Of a stretch of DNA of 64,000 nt, positions 25,568 to 34,311 are shown in pieces. The stretch covers positions 1-64,000 of the forward strand of contig NZ_BAGA01000138.1 of assembly GCF_000308595.1 (NCBI RefSeq), written 5' to 3'. This DNA comes from Nocardia higoensis NBRC 100133 (lineage in GTDB: Bacteria; Actinomycetota; Actinomycetes; Mycobacteriales; Mycobacteriaceae). The notes under the pieces were generated by a model that was given only the letters and a program-made list of their open reading frames with translations, was not told where the DNA came from and made no database searches. Position 1 is the first letter of the stretch. The number at the start of each line of letters is the position of its first letter. The position numbers and the translations under genes were made by a program.

Positions 25568-27277
25568 TCAGCAGTCGGTCTGGAAGGGGAAGCAGGCGTT
25601 CGGCCCCGGCGGGACCGTGGTCGGCTCGACGGTGACCGTGCCGGAGACACGCGTGCTGCTCGGGACCGGCTCGGATACGCCGTCGTCGGTCGTCTGCGCG
25701 GTGACGATCATGGCGACCACCGCGATCAAGCCGAGCCCCGCGATCACCAGCACAATCCAGGCCGGCGCACCCCGCAGGCGCGACCGCGGCTTCGGGGCCG
25801 GGGCCGGGGGCGGCGGCGCGAAAGGTGGCGGAGCCATCTCGTCGCGCGGCAGCGGTTTCAGCCTGGCGGGGCCTGCCGTCGGGTCCGCCGGGTCCGCGGG
25901 CGTCGGATCCCATCCGGACTGCGCGTATCCGGGCGGCGGGGACGAGGGCGGAGCATCCGGCTGCGCCTGCGGGGCCACCATCTCTTCCTGCGGCAGCGGC
26001 TTCAGCCGCGTGGGGTGGGCCGTCGGCTCCGGGGGGTCCGTGGGCGACGGCTCCCATTCCGGCGGCGCGTATCCGGGGGACGAGGGCGGGGCGTCCGGCA
26101 TCGGGGGCGCCGCGGGTGAGGATGTGACGCCCGGAGGCGGCGGTGCGGCGGGCGGGGGTGTGTCGCCGGGCGAAGGAGGCGGCGGAGCCATGGGCGAGTG
26201 GGTGTCGCCCGGGGACGGGGGCGGCGGGGCGAACGAGGTCGCCGGCGGCACATAGGGCGGCGGGGTGCGGTCGGTCGGTGTCGCGGGGTCCGGCGCGACC
26301 GCGGATCCACTCCCCGCTCCCGACTGCGTGGGTATCGGGACGGCCTCGGCACGATCCCATCCGGACTCCCCCGGCGACGCGCCGGAGGACCCGGCCGCCG
26401 CGTGCGGCGGCGCGGGCATCGGGATGGCCCCGGACGGAGTTCGCTCGGGCTCGGAAGCAGACACCGGCACGGCCGCGAAAGGCTCCTCGCCGGACCCCGG
26501 GGCCGCGAACTCGGGAGCCGCGGGCACCGCGGACGCGGACTGCTCCCGATCCGACGGATCCGAAGAGACGGCCGCGGGCGGAGACGACTCCCCGACCGAC
26601 GCCGGAGCGGACGGTCCCGGGGCGGGCCGGGGCGAGGCGGAAGTCCGCCTGCGCGGCTCGGGCCCGCCGGGATTCCGGTCGACGAACCCGTCGTCGCGCA
26701 GATCGGCGCGCGACAACCCGTCCCCCATGTCGAGCGCGTCGACCGCACCGAGCACCCGGTCGATATCCCACACCGCGGGTTCGTCGCCGAACTTCTCGAT
26801 ATAGGAACGGAACTCGGCGGTGTCGGTGACATTGGCGACGACCACGTCGAGGCCGGGGCGCAGAGTGGTGCGCGCGGGACGCACCACGACGCCCCGATAG
26901 GGCAGCAGCGCGACGAATCCGCACACATGACCCGGGTCGAGCAGCGCCCGTTCCAGGGTGGCGCGCACCGCGTAGATCCCGTGTTCGAGCTGTTCCGACG
27001 GCGAGGACTCGTCGTCGAGCACCACCGGCTCGCCGCTGATCTTCCACGGACCGTCCGCCCGCGCGCTCAGGATGCCGCTCTGGCGTCGCTGGAAACCCCT
27101 GACCTCCGCGACCGTCATTCCGCGCGGGGTGAACAACACGGCGTCGACCCGTCGGCCGCCGCGATCGACCCGCACGTCGACGAGCGTGAGACAGGTGGTC
27201 GGCACGGCGCGCAGGCAGTCCACGAATTCTCGTTCGGCCGCGGACAATTCCGCCTCCGGCCTGATCCTCACCAGCAT
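25568..27277 (-). CDS. NERD-like domain protein with long proline-rich linker and C-terminal membrane helix
   Basis: The protein has 569 residues. Residues 1-175 resemble a nuclease-related (NERD) domain: RRVDAVLFTPRGMTVAEVRG, where E-V-R occupies the usual E-V-K position, and GFVALLPYRGVVV. Residues 200-500 are disordered and rich in Pro, Ala and Ser, including a 48-residue tandem duplication. A single membrane helix lies at about 508-530 (AWIVLVIAGLGLIAVVAMIV). A short extracytoplasmic tail with Val/Thr/Pro and two Cys (NACFPFQTDC) follows. I recognise no named family for the whole protein. It is transcribed alone, upstream of tetR and divergent from the carboxymuconolactone decarboxylase gene. 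Confidence 0.7.
   Translation of the reverse strand: MLVRIRPEAELSAAEREFVDCLRAVPTTCLTLVDVRVDRGGRRVDAVLFTPRGMTVAEVRGFQRRQSGILSARADGPWKISGEPVVLDDESSPSEQLEHGIYAVRATLERALLDPGHVCGFVALLPYRGVVVRPARTTLRPGLDVVVANVTDTAEFRSYIEKFGDEPAVWDIDRVLGAVDALDMGDGLSRADLRDDGFVDRNPGGPEPRRRTSASPRPAPGPSAPASVGESSPPAAVSSDPSDREQSASAVPAAPEFAAPGSGEEPFAAVPVSASEPERTPSGAIPMPAPPHAAAGSSGASPGESGWDRAEAVPIPTQSGAGSGSAVAPDPATPTDRTPPPYVPPATSFAPPPPSPGDTHSPMAPPPPSPGDTPPPAAPPPPGVTSSPAAPPMPDAPPSSPGYAPPEWEPSPTDPPEPTAHPTRLKPLPQEEMVAPQAQPDAPPSSPPPGYAQSGWDPTPADPADPTAGPARLKPLPRDEMAPPPFAPPPPAPAPKPRSRLRGAPAWIVLVIAGLGLIAVVAMIVTAQTTDDGVSEPVPSSTRVSGTVTVEPTTVPPGPNACFPFQTDC
25835..26122 (-). repeat. Two 144-bp tandem repeats inside the proline-rich linker gene
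   Basis: Two in-frame copies begin at 25835 and 25979 with a period of 144 bases (48 codons). Each encodes a unit running from PDAPPSSP through GYA..W.P.P.DP..PTA to RLKPLP.(E/D)EM. The copies differ at many codons, so the duplication is not recent. Confidence 0.7.
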
Positions 27278-27470
27278 CGCGTCGCCTCAGCCCCTGTTCG
27301 TGACCCGTGTGGGGCGCATCGACCCCCTGCCCCGGTACTGATGATGCCGGGCCGGGGCGCCGAAAACCACCGCAGCGCGAGGAACATCGAATCGAAGGGC
27401 CCGGCGGGTAGGCTCGGCGCACGGTCCGGCGGCGCCGCCCGGGCCGATCCGACGGCGGGAGGCAGCGACG

Positions 27471-28016
27471 ATGACGTCCACGTCACGGGCACGGATCGAT
27501 CCGGGCCGATTCCGTGCCCTCGGGCCGGTCAACTGGGTTGTCTGGCAGGTTCTTTCGCGCGCGGCAGGCACCGCGGACGCCCAGCTGTTCAGCACCCTCG
27601 GCCGCACCGGTGGCCTGTTCCGCGGCTGGTTGCACTTCTCCGGCAAGCTCATGCCGGGCGGGAAGCTGTCGCGCCACGAGTCCGAACTCGTCATCCTGCG
27701 CGTCGCCCACCTGCGTGAGTGCGACTACGAGATGGACCATCACATCCGCCTCGGCAGGCGCGCGGGCGTCACCCCGGAAATTCTCGACCGGGTGCGCATC
27801 GGCCCCGCCGCCCCGGCCTGGTCGGACAAGCGCCGCGCACTGCTGAAGGCGGTCGACCAGTTGGTCGCCACCCGCGATATCGACGACGCGACCTGGGCCG
27901 AACTGTCCGCGCACTACGACGAACGCAGGCTCATCGAGATCGTCCTGCTGGTGAACCAGTACGAGGGCCTGGCCTCGACCATCACGGCACTGCGCGTGCA
28001 ACGCGACCGCTTCTGA
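27471..28016 (+). CDS. Carboxymuconolactone decarboxylase family protein
   Basis: The 181-residue CMD/AhpD-fold protein has KLSRHESELVILRVAHLREC followed by DYEMDHHIRLGRRAG. This includes the helical Cys/His region used by AhpD-like proteins, but only one Cys of the usual CxxC is present. A peroxidase mechanism like AhpD is therefore unlikely. Later regions (IDDATWAELSAHYDERRLIE) match CMD proteins of unknown substrate. A promoter-like GGGTAGGCT lies about 60 bases upstream of the ATG. It is divergent from the NERD-like gene. Confidence 0.82.
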   Translation: MTSTSRARIDPGRFRALGPVNWVVWQVLSRAAGTADAQLFSTLGRTGGLFRGWLHFSGKLMPGGKLSRHESELVILRVAHLRECDYEMDHHIRLGRRAGVTPEILDRVRIGPAAPAWSDKRRALLKAVDQLVATRDIDDATWAELSAHYDERRLIEIVLLVNQYEGLASTITALRVQRDRF

Positions 28017-28057
28017 TCACCACCGAGGTCGGCGGCGGCTCGGCGCACCCGAAATAA

Positions 28058-28080
28058 CCGTACGCCGTACGGTGTACTAT
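28058..28080 (+). promoter_or_regulatory. Palindromic operator and -10 upstream of the VOC gene
   Basis: CCGTAC (28058-28063) and GTACGG (28067-28072) form a perfect 6-bp inverted repeat with a three-base spacer. TACTAT (28075-28080) follows as a TANNNT -10, giving a start site near 28087 and a 30-base leader. Such GTAC-rich palindromes are typical TetR/AcrR operators. No regulator gene is adjacent. Confidence 0.5.
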
Positions 28081-28118
28081 GTACGGAGTTGCCCGCCACG
28101 ACCCGTTCGGAGTCTCCT

Positions 28119-28493
28119 TTGCAGATCACCGGCACCGCCCTGTCCCTGAACGTCGCCGACCCCGCCGCCTCCGCCCGCTTCGTCACCGATCACTTCGGCT
28201 TCACCGAGCAGATGTCCGCCGACGGCTTCGTCTCGCTCGCCCGGCCGGACGCCGGAAACCTGATCTTCCTGCGCACCGGCCTGCCCACCTTCAAGCCCGC
28301 CGAGATCGCGGGCAGCGCGGGCGAGGGCCTGCTCGTCGTGTTCGTGGTCGAGGACATCGACGCCGAATACGACCGCTTGCGCGGCGAGGGCGTTCCGATC
28401 GTCACCGAGATCGAGACCGAGGAGTGGGGCGAGCGCTACTTCCAGATGCGCGACCCGAACGGCATCATCTTCCAGCTGGTGCAATGGGTCTGA
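28119..28493 (+). CDS. VOC superfamily (glyoxalase-like) protein
   Basis: The 124-residue protein has two beta-alpha-beta-beta-beta modules: LQITGTALSLNVADPAASAR, then EGLLVVFVVEDIDAEYDRLR, and the C-terminal ERYFQMRDPNGIIFQLVQW with the metal-ligand Glu position replaced by Gln. I start at TTG 28119 because GGAG lies six bases upstream; a TTG at 28089 would add ten residues. VOC proteins include glyoxalases, dioxygenases and resistance proteins, so substrate is open. A palindrome at its promoter suggests inducible control. Confidence 0.8.
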   Translation: MQITGTALSLNVADPAASARFVTDHFGFTEQMSADGFVSLARPDAGNLIFLRTGLPTFKPAEIAGSAGEGLLVVFVVEDIDAEYDRLRGEGVPIVTEIETEEWGERYFQMRDPNGIIFQLVQWV

Positions 28494-28572
28494 CCCGACC
28501 CCGGCGGGCCGCCCGCACCGGCGGCCCGACCCCACCGGGAACGCGTCCGGCGCCCGCGTGGTTGCACCGACC

Positions 28573-29007
28573 ATGGAACTCAGCCACGCAGTCGAATTCG
28601 CCCGCACCACCCGCAATTCCGTCCTGACGGCCCTGCGCCGCGACGGCCGCCCCCAGCTCTCCAATGTCCTGCACGTGGTCGACGACAACGGCCTGGTCCT
28701 CATCTCCATCACCGCCGACCGCGCCAAGTACCACAACCTGCGCCGCACCCCCTGGGCCGCCCTGCACGTCACCGGCGACGACTTCCGCTCCTACGCCGTC
28801 CTGGAATGCGAGGTCGACCTGACCGACATCGCCACCGATCCCCACGACGCTGCCGTCGAAGCCCTCATCGCCTACTACCGCGCCGGCGCGGGCGAACACC
28901 CCGACTGGGACGACTACCGCCGAGCCATGGTCGCCGACCGCCGTGTCCTGGCCCGCCTCACCCCGGTACGCGCCTACGGTCTCCTCCGCGAGGTCAGCTC
29001 TTCATGA
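28573..29007 (+). CDS. PPOX-class flavin/F420-dependent oxidoreductase
   Basis: The 144-residue split-barrel protein of the pyridoxamine-phosphate-oxidase-like class has AVEFARTTRNSVLTALRRDG, PQLSNVLHVVDDNGLVLISI, RAKYHNLRRTPWAALHVTGD and the C-terminal LTPVRAYG. This pattern matches actinobacterial F420-dependent members (Rv1155-like) more than true PNPOx. It probably reduces small molecules using F420H2. ATG 28573 (MELSHAVEF) is preferred over GTG 28558. The 3' end overlaps the convergent deacetylase gene by 14 bases. Confidence 0.82.
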   Translation: MELSHAVEFARTTRNSVLTALRRDGRPQLSNVLHVVDDNGLVLISITADRAKYHNLRRTPWAALHVTGDDFRSYAVLECEVDLTDIATDPHDAAVEALIAYYRAGAGEHPDWDDYRRAMVADRRVLARLTPVRAYGLLREVSSS

Positions 29008-29716
29008 GTTCGGAGACGGTGACGAAGCGGTAGCCCTGGGCGCGCAGGTCCTCGACGATCTGCGGGACGGCGGCGAGGGATTCGGCGGCGTTGCCGTACA
29101 TGACGTGCAGCAGGATGATCGAGCCCGGGCCGGCTTCACGGACGGCCTGCTCGGCGATGGTCTCCGCGGTCGCGGTGACGCCGGAATCCGGTTCCACGTC
29201 CCACATGACGGTGGTGCGGTCGTGGTCGGCGAGGTAGTGGGGCAGGCTCCAGAGCTTCTTGCCGTAGGGCGGGCGGAACGTGATCGGGCCCTGGTAGCCG
29301 ATGCCGCGCAGGGCCGTGTCGGTCTTCTCGACCTCCTCGCGGACGGCGCCGGGCGAGACGAAGACCATGCGGCGGTGGGTGTAGGTGTGGTTGCCGAGTT
29401 CGTGACCGGCCGCCATGATGGCCCGCGCGTGCTCGGGCCTGGCGTCGACGTCGCGGCCGTTGAGATAGAAGGTGGCGGTCACATCGAGTTCGTCCAGTAC
29501 CCGCAGCACGTCGGGGGCGCGGTCGCTCGGGCCGTCGTCCAAGGTCAGCGCGACGACCTTCCGCTGGGTGTCCACGCGGTCCACGAGCGTGCCGGCCAGC
29601 TGATAGGAGCGGGCACTGATCAATTGGTATCCGCCGATCGCCACCACCACGACGATCACCAGGCCGACAGCAATACCGATCCATCCTCCGCGACGCACCG
29701 GCCCATGGAAGCACAT
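28994..29716 (-). CDS. Polysaccharide deacetylase family protein, membrane anchored
   Basis: The protein is about 240 residues. It has an N-terminal membrane anchor (about 10-30, GGWIGIAVGLVIVVVVAIGG) and an extracytoplasmic NodB/CE4 domain. The metal and catalytic motifs are visible: VALTLDDGPS (TFDD-type), HELGNHTYTHRRM (H-x3-H), RPPYGK and IILLHVM. Such enzymes remove acetyl groups from peptidoglycan or other cell-envelope glycans. The start is uncertain: ATG 29716 places the anchor normally and avoids the hairpin at 29748-29783, while GTG 29773 would add 19 residues. Confidence 0.85.
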   Translation of the reverse strand: MCFHGPVRRGGWIGIAVGLVIVVVVAIGGYQLISARSYQLAGTLVDRVDTQRKVVALTLDDGPSDRAPDVLRVLDELDVTATFYLNGRDVDARPEHARAIMAAGHELGNHTYTHRRMVFVSPGAVREEVEKTDTALRGIGYQGPITFRPPYGKKLWSLPHYLADHDRTTVMWDVEPDSGVTATAETIAEQAVREAGPGSIILLHVMYGNAAESLAAVPQIVEDLRAQGYRFVTVSELMKS

Positions 29717-29747
29717 CACGCGCCCGGCCGCAGGCCCCGGAAACGAC

Positions 29748-29783
29748 GGCAGCGCCCGGCCCGGGAAGGGCACAGGCGCTGCC
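29748..29783 (-). terminator. Hairpin after lpdA, likely terminator
   Basis: GGCAGCGCC (29748-29756) and GGCGCTGCC (29775-29783) are perfect 9-bp arms around an 18-base loop, 13 bases past the lpdA stop codon. There is no T tract, which is common for actinobacterial terminators. Confidence 0.5.
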
Positions 29784-29795
29784 GCGCAGGGAGAC

Positions 29796-31199
29796 TCAGA
29801 AGTTGATCATGTGTCCGGCCAGGCCGTGGATGGCCTCCTGCATGGCTTCGCTCAGCGTCGGGTGCGTGTGCACATTGCGGGCGAGTTCGTTGACGGTGAG
29901 GTCCCACTTCTGGGCCAGCGTCAGCTCCGGCAGCAGTTCGGAGACGTCGGGGCCGATGAGGTGGCCGCCGAGCAGTTCACCGTAGCGGTTGTCGGAGATC
30001 AGCTTGACGAAGCCGTTGGGGTCGCCGAGGCCGTGCGCCTTGCCGTTGGCGGTGAACGGGAAGGTCGCGACCTTCACGTCGTAGCCCTCGGCGCGGGCCT
30101 GCTCCTCGGTGAGACCGAAGCTGGCCACCTGCGGCTGACAGAAGGTGGCGCGCGGCATCATCCGGTAGTCGCCCAGAGGCAGCGTCTCGGCGCCGCCGAT
30201 GGTCTCGGCGGCCACCACGCCCATCGCCTCGGCCACGTGCGCGAGCTGGAGCTTGGCGGTGACATCGCCGATGGCGTAGATGTGCGGCACGTTGGTGCGC
30301 ATGTAGTCGTCGATGGCGATGGCGCCACGGTCGGTCAGCGCCACACCGGTGTTCTCCAGGCCGTAGCCCTCCACGCGCGGGGCGAAACCGACGGCCTGCA
30401 GCACCTTGTCCACGGTGACGGTCTCGACGGCGCCGGACTTGTTGTCCTTGATGGCGACGGTGACCTTGGCGCCGTCGTCGTCGATGGACTGCACGGCCGC
30501 ACCGGTGGTGATGGTGATGCCGAGCTTCTTGTAGGCCTTGGTGATCTCCTTGGAGACGTCGGCGTCCTCGTTGGGCAGCGCGCGGTCGAGGAACTCCACG
30601 ATCCGCACGTCCACGCCGTAGTTCTTCAGGACGTAGCCGAACTCCATGCCGATGGCGCCGGCACCCACGATGAGGATCGAGCCGGGCAGGTCACGGGTGG
30701 TGATCTGCTCCTCGTAGGTGACCACGTTCTTGCTCAGCGAGGTGCCGGGCAGCAGCTTGGTGACGGTGCCGGTGGCGATGATGGCGTTGTCGAAGGTGAT
30801 CGACTCCGTACCGCCCGCGCTCAGCTCGACCGAAAGGGTGTTCGCGTCGACGAAACTGCCCTTCCCGTCGTACTCGTCGATCTTGTTCTTCTTCATCAGG
30901 AAGTGGACGCCCTTGACCCGGCCGTCGGCGACCTTACGGCTGCGGTCGAATGCCGCGCCGAAGTCGAAGCTGACGTCGCCGGAGATTCCGAACGTCTTGG
31001 CTTCCTTGTGGAAGATATGGGCGAGCTCCGCATTGCGCAGCAGCGCCTTCGACGGGATGCAGCCCACGTTCAGGCACACGCCACCCCAGTATTTCTGCTC
31101 GACAATCGCTGTTCGCAGGCCGAGTTGTGCGGCGCGGATCGCGGCGACGTAACCGCCGGGACCAGCACCGAGAACGACGACATCGTAGTGGGAAGTCAC
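29796..31199 (-). CDS. lpdA: Dihydrolipoyl dehydrogenase
   Basis: The 467-residue FAD/NAD flavoprotein has the N-terminal [10 protein letters not shown] dinucleotide motif at 11-20 and the redox disulfide [13 protein letters not shown] at about 39-51. A second Rossmann motif is [11 protein letters not shown] near 180. The C-terminal catalytic HTHPTLSE lies near 446. It reoxidises lipoyl groups of the 2-oxoacid dehydrogenase complexes; in mycobacteria the homologue Lpd (Rv0462) also serves a peroxidase system. It stands alone, with no E1/E2 genes nearby. A TANNNT -10 (TAGGCT) lies ten bases before the ATG, so the leader may be very short. Confidence 0.95.
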   Translation of the reverse strand: MTSHYDVVVLGAGPGGYVAAIRAAQLGLRTAIVEQKYWGGVCLNVGCIPSKALLRNAELAHIFHKEAKTFGISGDVSFDFGAAFDRSRKVADGRVKGVHFLMKKNKIDEYDGKGSFVDANTLSVELSAGGTESITFDNAIIATGTVTKLLPGTSLSKNVVTYEEQITTRDLPGSILIVGAGAIGMEFGYVLKNYGVDVRIVEFLDRALPNEDADVSKEITKAYKKLGITITTGAAVQSIDDDGAKVTVAIKDNKSGAVETVTVDKVLQAVGFAPRVEGYGLENTGVALTDRGAIAIDDYMRTNVPHIYAIGDVTAKLQLAHVAEAMGVVAAETIGGAETLPLGDYRMMPRATFCQPQVASFGLTEEQARAEGYDVKVATFPFTANGKAHGLGDPNGFVKLISDNRYGELLGGHLIGPDVSELLPELTLAQKWDLTVNELARNVHTHPTLSEAMQEAIHGLAGHMINF

Positions 31200-31685
31200 G
31201 CTGTCGAGCCTAACTCTGCCGATGCGAGTTCACCCACCGCGCCCCCGCATCGATGAGATTCGGGCCACATCGCGCGGCCCGGCCGAGCATCATCCCGGCG
31301 CGGCGACACGACAGGATTCATACATATCGGCTATCACCGCCCGGCCGGGCCTCGCCGGCGGCTCGGCGGAAGTTGCCGCCGAAGACCGTGGCCTGGTCCT
31401 CGGGGCCGAAACCGCGCCCGCCGGTACCTCGGCGCGTCCGGGACGCCGGCCGAGCCGGTCGGCTCCGCCGGCCCCACCCACTGCAGCGGCCGCACAGACA
31501 GCAGTGCTGTGCGCAGCGGAAAGGCGCCGACTCGAGAACTCCTTGTCGCCGCCGCGGACCCGATCCTGTTGAGCCGCACCCGGAATCCCGCGCGGGCCCG
31601 GGCAAACGCCGGGCAGCCCGCGCGCCGGGCGCGTCGCCCGCATCGGCCGACCGAGCACACACCTGTCGATCGGCTCGGCGACAAT
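31200..31685 (+). other. Intergenic region, no gene seen
   Basis: This 486-base gap lies between divergent lpdA and the S9 peptidase gene. Several open frames cross it, but their translations are Arg/Ala/Pro-rich without recognisable motifs. An AT-rich patch at about 31312-31335 could hold promoter elements. I find no RNA gene. Confidence 0.5.
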
Positions 31686-33746
31686 ATGGGAATGAGCGGC
31701 GTGGAGCACAACGTGACCGATCCCTACCTGTGGCTCGAGGAAGTGACCGACGAGCGCGCTTTGGACTGGGCCAGAGCCCACAACGAGGTGGTCGCGCAGC
31801 GGTTCGCGGCCACGGACCGGTTCGCCCGGCTCGAACAGCGCATCCTCGACATGCTCGACACCGACACCAAGATCGCCTACCCGGGCCGTCGCGGACAGTG
31901 GCTGTACAACTTCTGGCGCGACGCCGATCACCCCCGCGGGCTGTGGCGGCGCACCACCTTCGAGGAGTACGCGCGACCCACTCCGCGGTGGGACGTGCTC
32001 ATCGACCTGGATGCCCTGGCCGAGGACGAGGACGAGAACTGGGTGTGGGGCGGGGCGGCCGTGCTGCGCCCGCAGCAACATCGCGCGTTGATCAGCCTGT
32101 CGCGCGGCGGCGCCGACGCCAAGGTGGTGCGCGAGTTCGACATCGAGACACGGCGGTTCATCCCGGCCGCGGACGGCGGCTACGTGCTGCCCGAGGCCAA
32201 GTCCGAGATCCGCTGGATCGATATCGACCAGGTGTACGTCGGCACCGATTTCGGGCCGGGGTCGCTGACCGACTCGGGCTATCCGCGCATCGCCAAGCGC
32301 TGGACGCGCGGCACCGATCCGGCGGACGCGGAGGTGGTCTTCGAGGGCGAGCCCGGCGATGTCGCGGTCTCCGCGGGCTACGACCGCACCCCCGGTTACG
32401 AACGGCATTTCGTGGGCCGCGCCACCGACTTCTTCAACGAAGAGGTCTACCTGATCGACCCCGAGGACGGCAGCTCGCACCTGCTGGACGTGCCGACCGA
32501 TGCCAGCGAATCCTGGTACAAGGACTGGCTGTTGGTGCGGCTGCGCTCGCCGTGGGAAGTCGGCGGGCGGATCTATCCGACCGGCGCGCTGCTGGCCACC
32601 GACTTCGAGCGCTTTCTCGCCGGCGAGCGCGAGTTCGAGGTGCTGTTCACCCCCGACGGGCACACCTCCCTGCACGGCTACGGCTGGACCGAGAACTATC
32701 TGCTGCTGATCACCCTGCAGGACGTGCAGACCAAGCTGCATGTGCTCACCCCGGGCAGCTGGGAGATCCAGCCGCTGGCCGATGCCCCGCCGATGGCCAC
32801 CACCAGCGTGATCAACCTCGACCCGCTCGAGGGCGGCGACGAGTTCATGCTCACCACGAGCGGTTTCACCACCCCCGCGACCCTGCTGGCCGGCTCGGTG
32901 GGCGGGCCGACCACCACGCTCGCGCAGGAGCCGCAGTTCTTCGACGCCGAGGGCATCGAGACCGAGCAGTTCTTCGCCACCTCCGACGACGGCACCCAGG
33001 TCCCCTACTTCGTGATCCGGCACCGGGACCGCAGGGGCACTCCCGGCCCCACGGTCATGTCGGGCTACGGCGGCTTCGAGGTCTCCCGGACCCCCGCCTA
33101 CAGCGGCGCCTCCGGCATGGGCTGGCTCGAACGCGGCGGCACCTGGGTGATGACCAATATCCGCGGCGGCGGCGAGTACGGCCCGGAATGGCACACCTCC
33201 GCCCAGAAGGAGCACCGGCACCGGGTGTACGAGGACTTCGCCGCCGTCGCCCGGGATCTGGTGGCGCGCGGCATCACCACCCCCGAGCAGCTCGGCGCGG
33301 TCGGCGGCAGCAACGGCGGCCTGCTCATGGGCGTCATGCTCACCCGCTACCCGGAATTGTTCGGCGCCATCGTGTGCCAGGTGCCGCTGCTGGACATGAA
33401 GCGCTACCACCTGCTGCTGGCGGGCGCGTCCTGGATGGCCGAGTACGGCGACCCGGACAAGCCGGAGGAATGGGCCTACATCAGCGAGTACTCGCCGTAC
33501 CAGAACGTGCGCGCCGACGCGCAGTACCCGCCGATCCTGCTCACCACCTCCACCCGTGACGACCGGGTGCATCCCGGTCACGCCCGCAAGATGGCGGCCT
33601 TGCTCGAGGAGCAGGGCCACACCTTCTGGTACCACGAGAACATCGAGGGCGGGCACGGTGGCGCGGCCGACAACAAGCAGTCGGCCTTCCAGGCATCGCT
33701 GATCTACGAGTTCTTCACCCAGATGCTGATGGAGAAGCAGGGCTGA
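31686..33746 (+). CDS. S9 family prolyl oligopeptidase
   Basis: The 686-residue serine peptidase has an N-terminal seven-bladed propeller domain (about 50-390) and a C-terminal alpha/beta-hydrolase domain. The nucleophile motif is GGSNGGLLMG near 540, the acid lies in TSTRDDRVHPGH near 622, and the His is in IEGGHGGAADN near 656. It lacks a signal peptide, so it is probably cytosolic, and it cleaves short peptides, often after proline. Start options are ATG 31686 or 31692. It resembles mycobacterial Rv0457c as I recall. Confidence 0.9.
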   Translation: MGMSGVEHNVTDPYLWLEEVTDERALDWARAHNEVVAQRFAATDRFARLEQRILDMLDTDTKIAYPGRRGQWLYNFWRDADHPRGLWRRTTFEEYARPTPRWDVLIDLDALAEDEDENWVWGGAAVLRPQQHRALISLSRGGADAKVVREFDIETRRFIPAADGGYVLPEAKSEIRWIDIDQVYVGTDFGPGSLTDSGYPRIAKRWTRGTDPADAEVVFEGEPGDVAVSAGYDRTPGYERHFVGRATDFFNEEVYLIDPEDGSSHLLDVPTDASESWYKDWLLVRLRSPWEVGGRIYPTGALLATDFERFLAGEREFEVLFTPDGHTSLHGYGWTENYLLLITLQDVQTKLHVLTPGSWEIQPLADAPPMATTSVINLDPLEGGDEFMLTTSGFTTPATLLAGSVGGPTTTLAQEPQFFDAEGIETEQFFATSDDGTQVPYFVIRHRDRRGTPGPTVMSGYGGFEVSRTPAYSGASGMGWLERGGTWVMTNIRGGGEYGPEWHTSAQKEHRHRVYEDFAAVARDLVARGITTPEQLGAVGGSNGGLLMGVMLTRYPELFGAIVCQVPLLDMKRYHLLLAGASWMAEYGDPDKPEEWAYISEYSPYQNVRADAQYPPILLTTSTRDDRVHPGHARKMAALLEEQGHTFWYHENIEGGHGGAADNKQSAFQASLIYEFFTQMLMEKQG

Positions 33747-33781
33747 GGTCCTCCCGGCCGGTAACGGCCGAGCCGGATCGA

Positions 33782-33810
33782 CGGCCTGCCGGGCTCACAC
33801 CGGCAGGCCG
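33782..33810 (+). terminator. Strong hairpin after the S9 peptidase gene
   Basis: CGGCCTGCCGG (33782-33792) and CCGGCAGGCCG (33800-33810) form a perfect 11-bp stem with a seven-base loop, 35 bases past the stop codon. There is no T tract. Confidence 0.55.
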
Positions 33811-33829
33811 GGCACCTCGGCCGGAGATA

Positions 33830-34231
33830 TTGTCGAGCTCGTTCGTTGCCACGCACCGCGACGATGAGGAGGATGAGCGCCATGAGCAGGGCGATGAGGA
33901 CGCCGACCGTGGTGGTGACGGCGGATCGGTAGACGTCGGGGTGGCCGAACCGGCCGGCGGCGGTTCCGCCGCGCTCGGCGGGCACCACCGCGAGCGCATG
34001 ACCGTCGACCAGGCCGATCGGCAGACCGAAGCCGAGGCCGAGCAGCACCATCGGCACGATGATCCAGAGCACCGAGCGGTCCTGCGCGAGCGCGAGCACG
34101 CCGGCATTGCCGAGGGTCAGCGCGGCCAGGCTCAGGTAGACGACCTTGCCGATGGTCAGCGCCGGGAAGCGGGTGATGAGCCGCCCGACGGCCACCGGCG
34201 CCACGAAGACCGGGATCGTCATGGCGAGCAT
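33830..34231 (-). pseudogene. Truncated major facilitator superfamily transporter remnant
   Basis: About 130 residues with four membrane helices match only the C-terminal part of an EmrB/QacA-type MFS transporter: LAMTIPVFVAPVAVGRLITR, VYLSLAALTLGNAGVLALAQ, VLLGLGFGLPIGLVDGHALA and VVPAERGGTAAGR. In intact proteins that last motif leads into the final helices; here the sequence GHPDVYRSAV replaces the expected text, suggesting an internal deletion or frameshift. The N-terminal eight or so helices are missing; upstream lies the alpha/beta-hydrolase gene. I read it as a degraded gene. Confidence 0.6.
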
Positions 34232-34311
34232 GAGCAGCCCGGCGTCCGGCAGACGGGTTTTGTTCCCGGGTGATTCGTATATGTATCCGCTGCTCTGTGC
34301 CGGCTACCCCC

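Noticed and set aside
29811-31256. A 481-codon plus-strand frame over lpdA
   Set aside because: It is the antisense shadow of the lipoamide dehydrogenase gene, without recognisable domains.
31253-33559. A 768-codon open frame on the plus strand over the S9 peptidase
   Set aside because: Its translation is Arg/Ala/Gly-rich without motifs. The peptidase in another frame has all catalytic residues.
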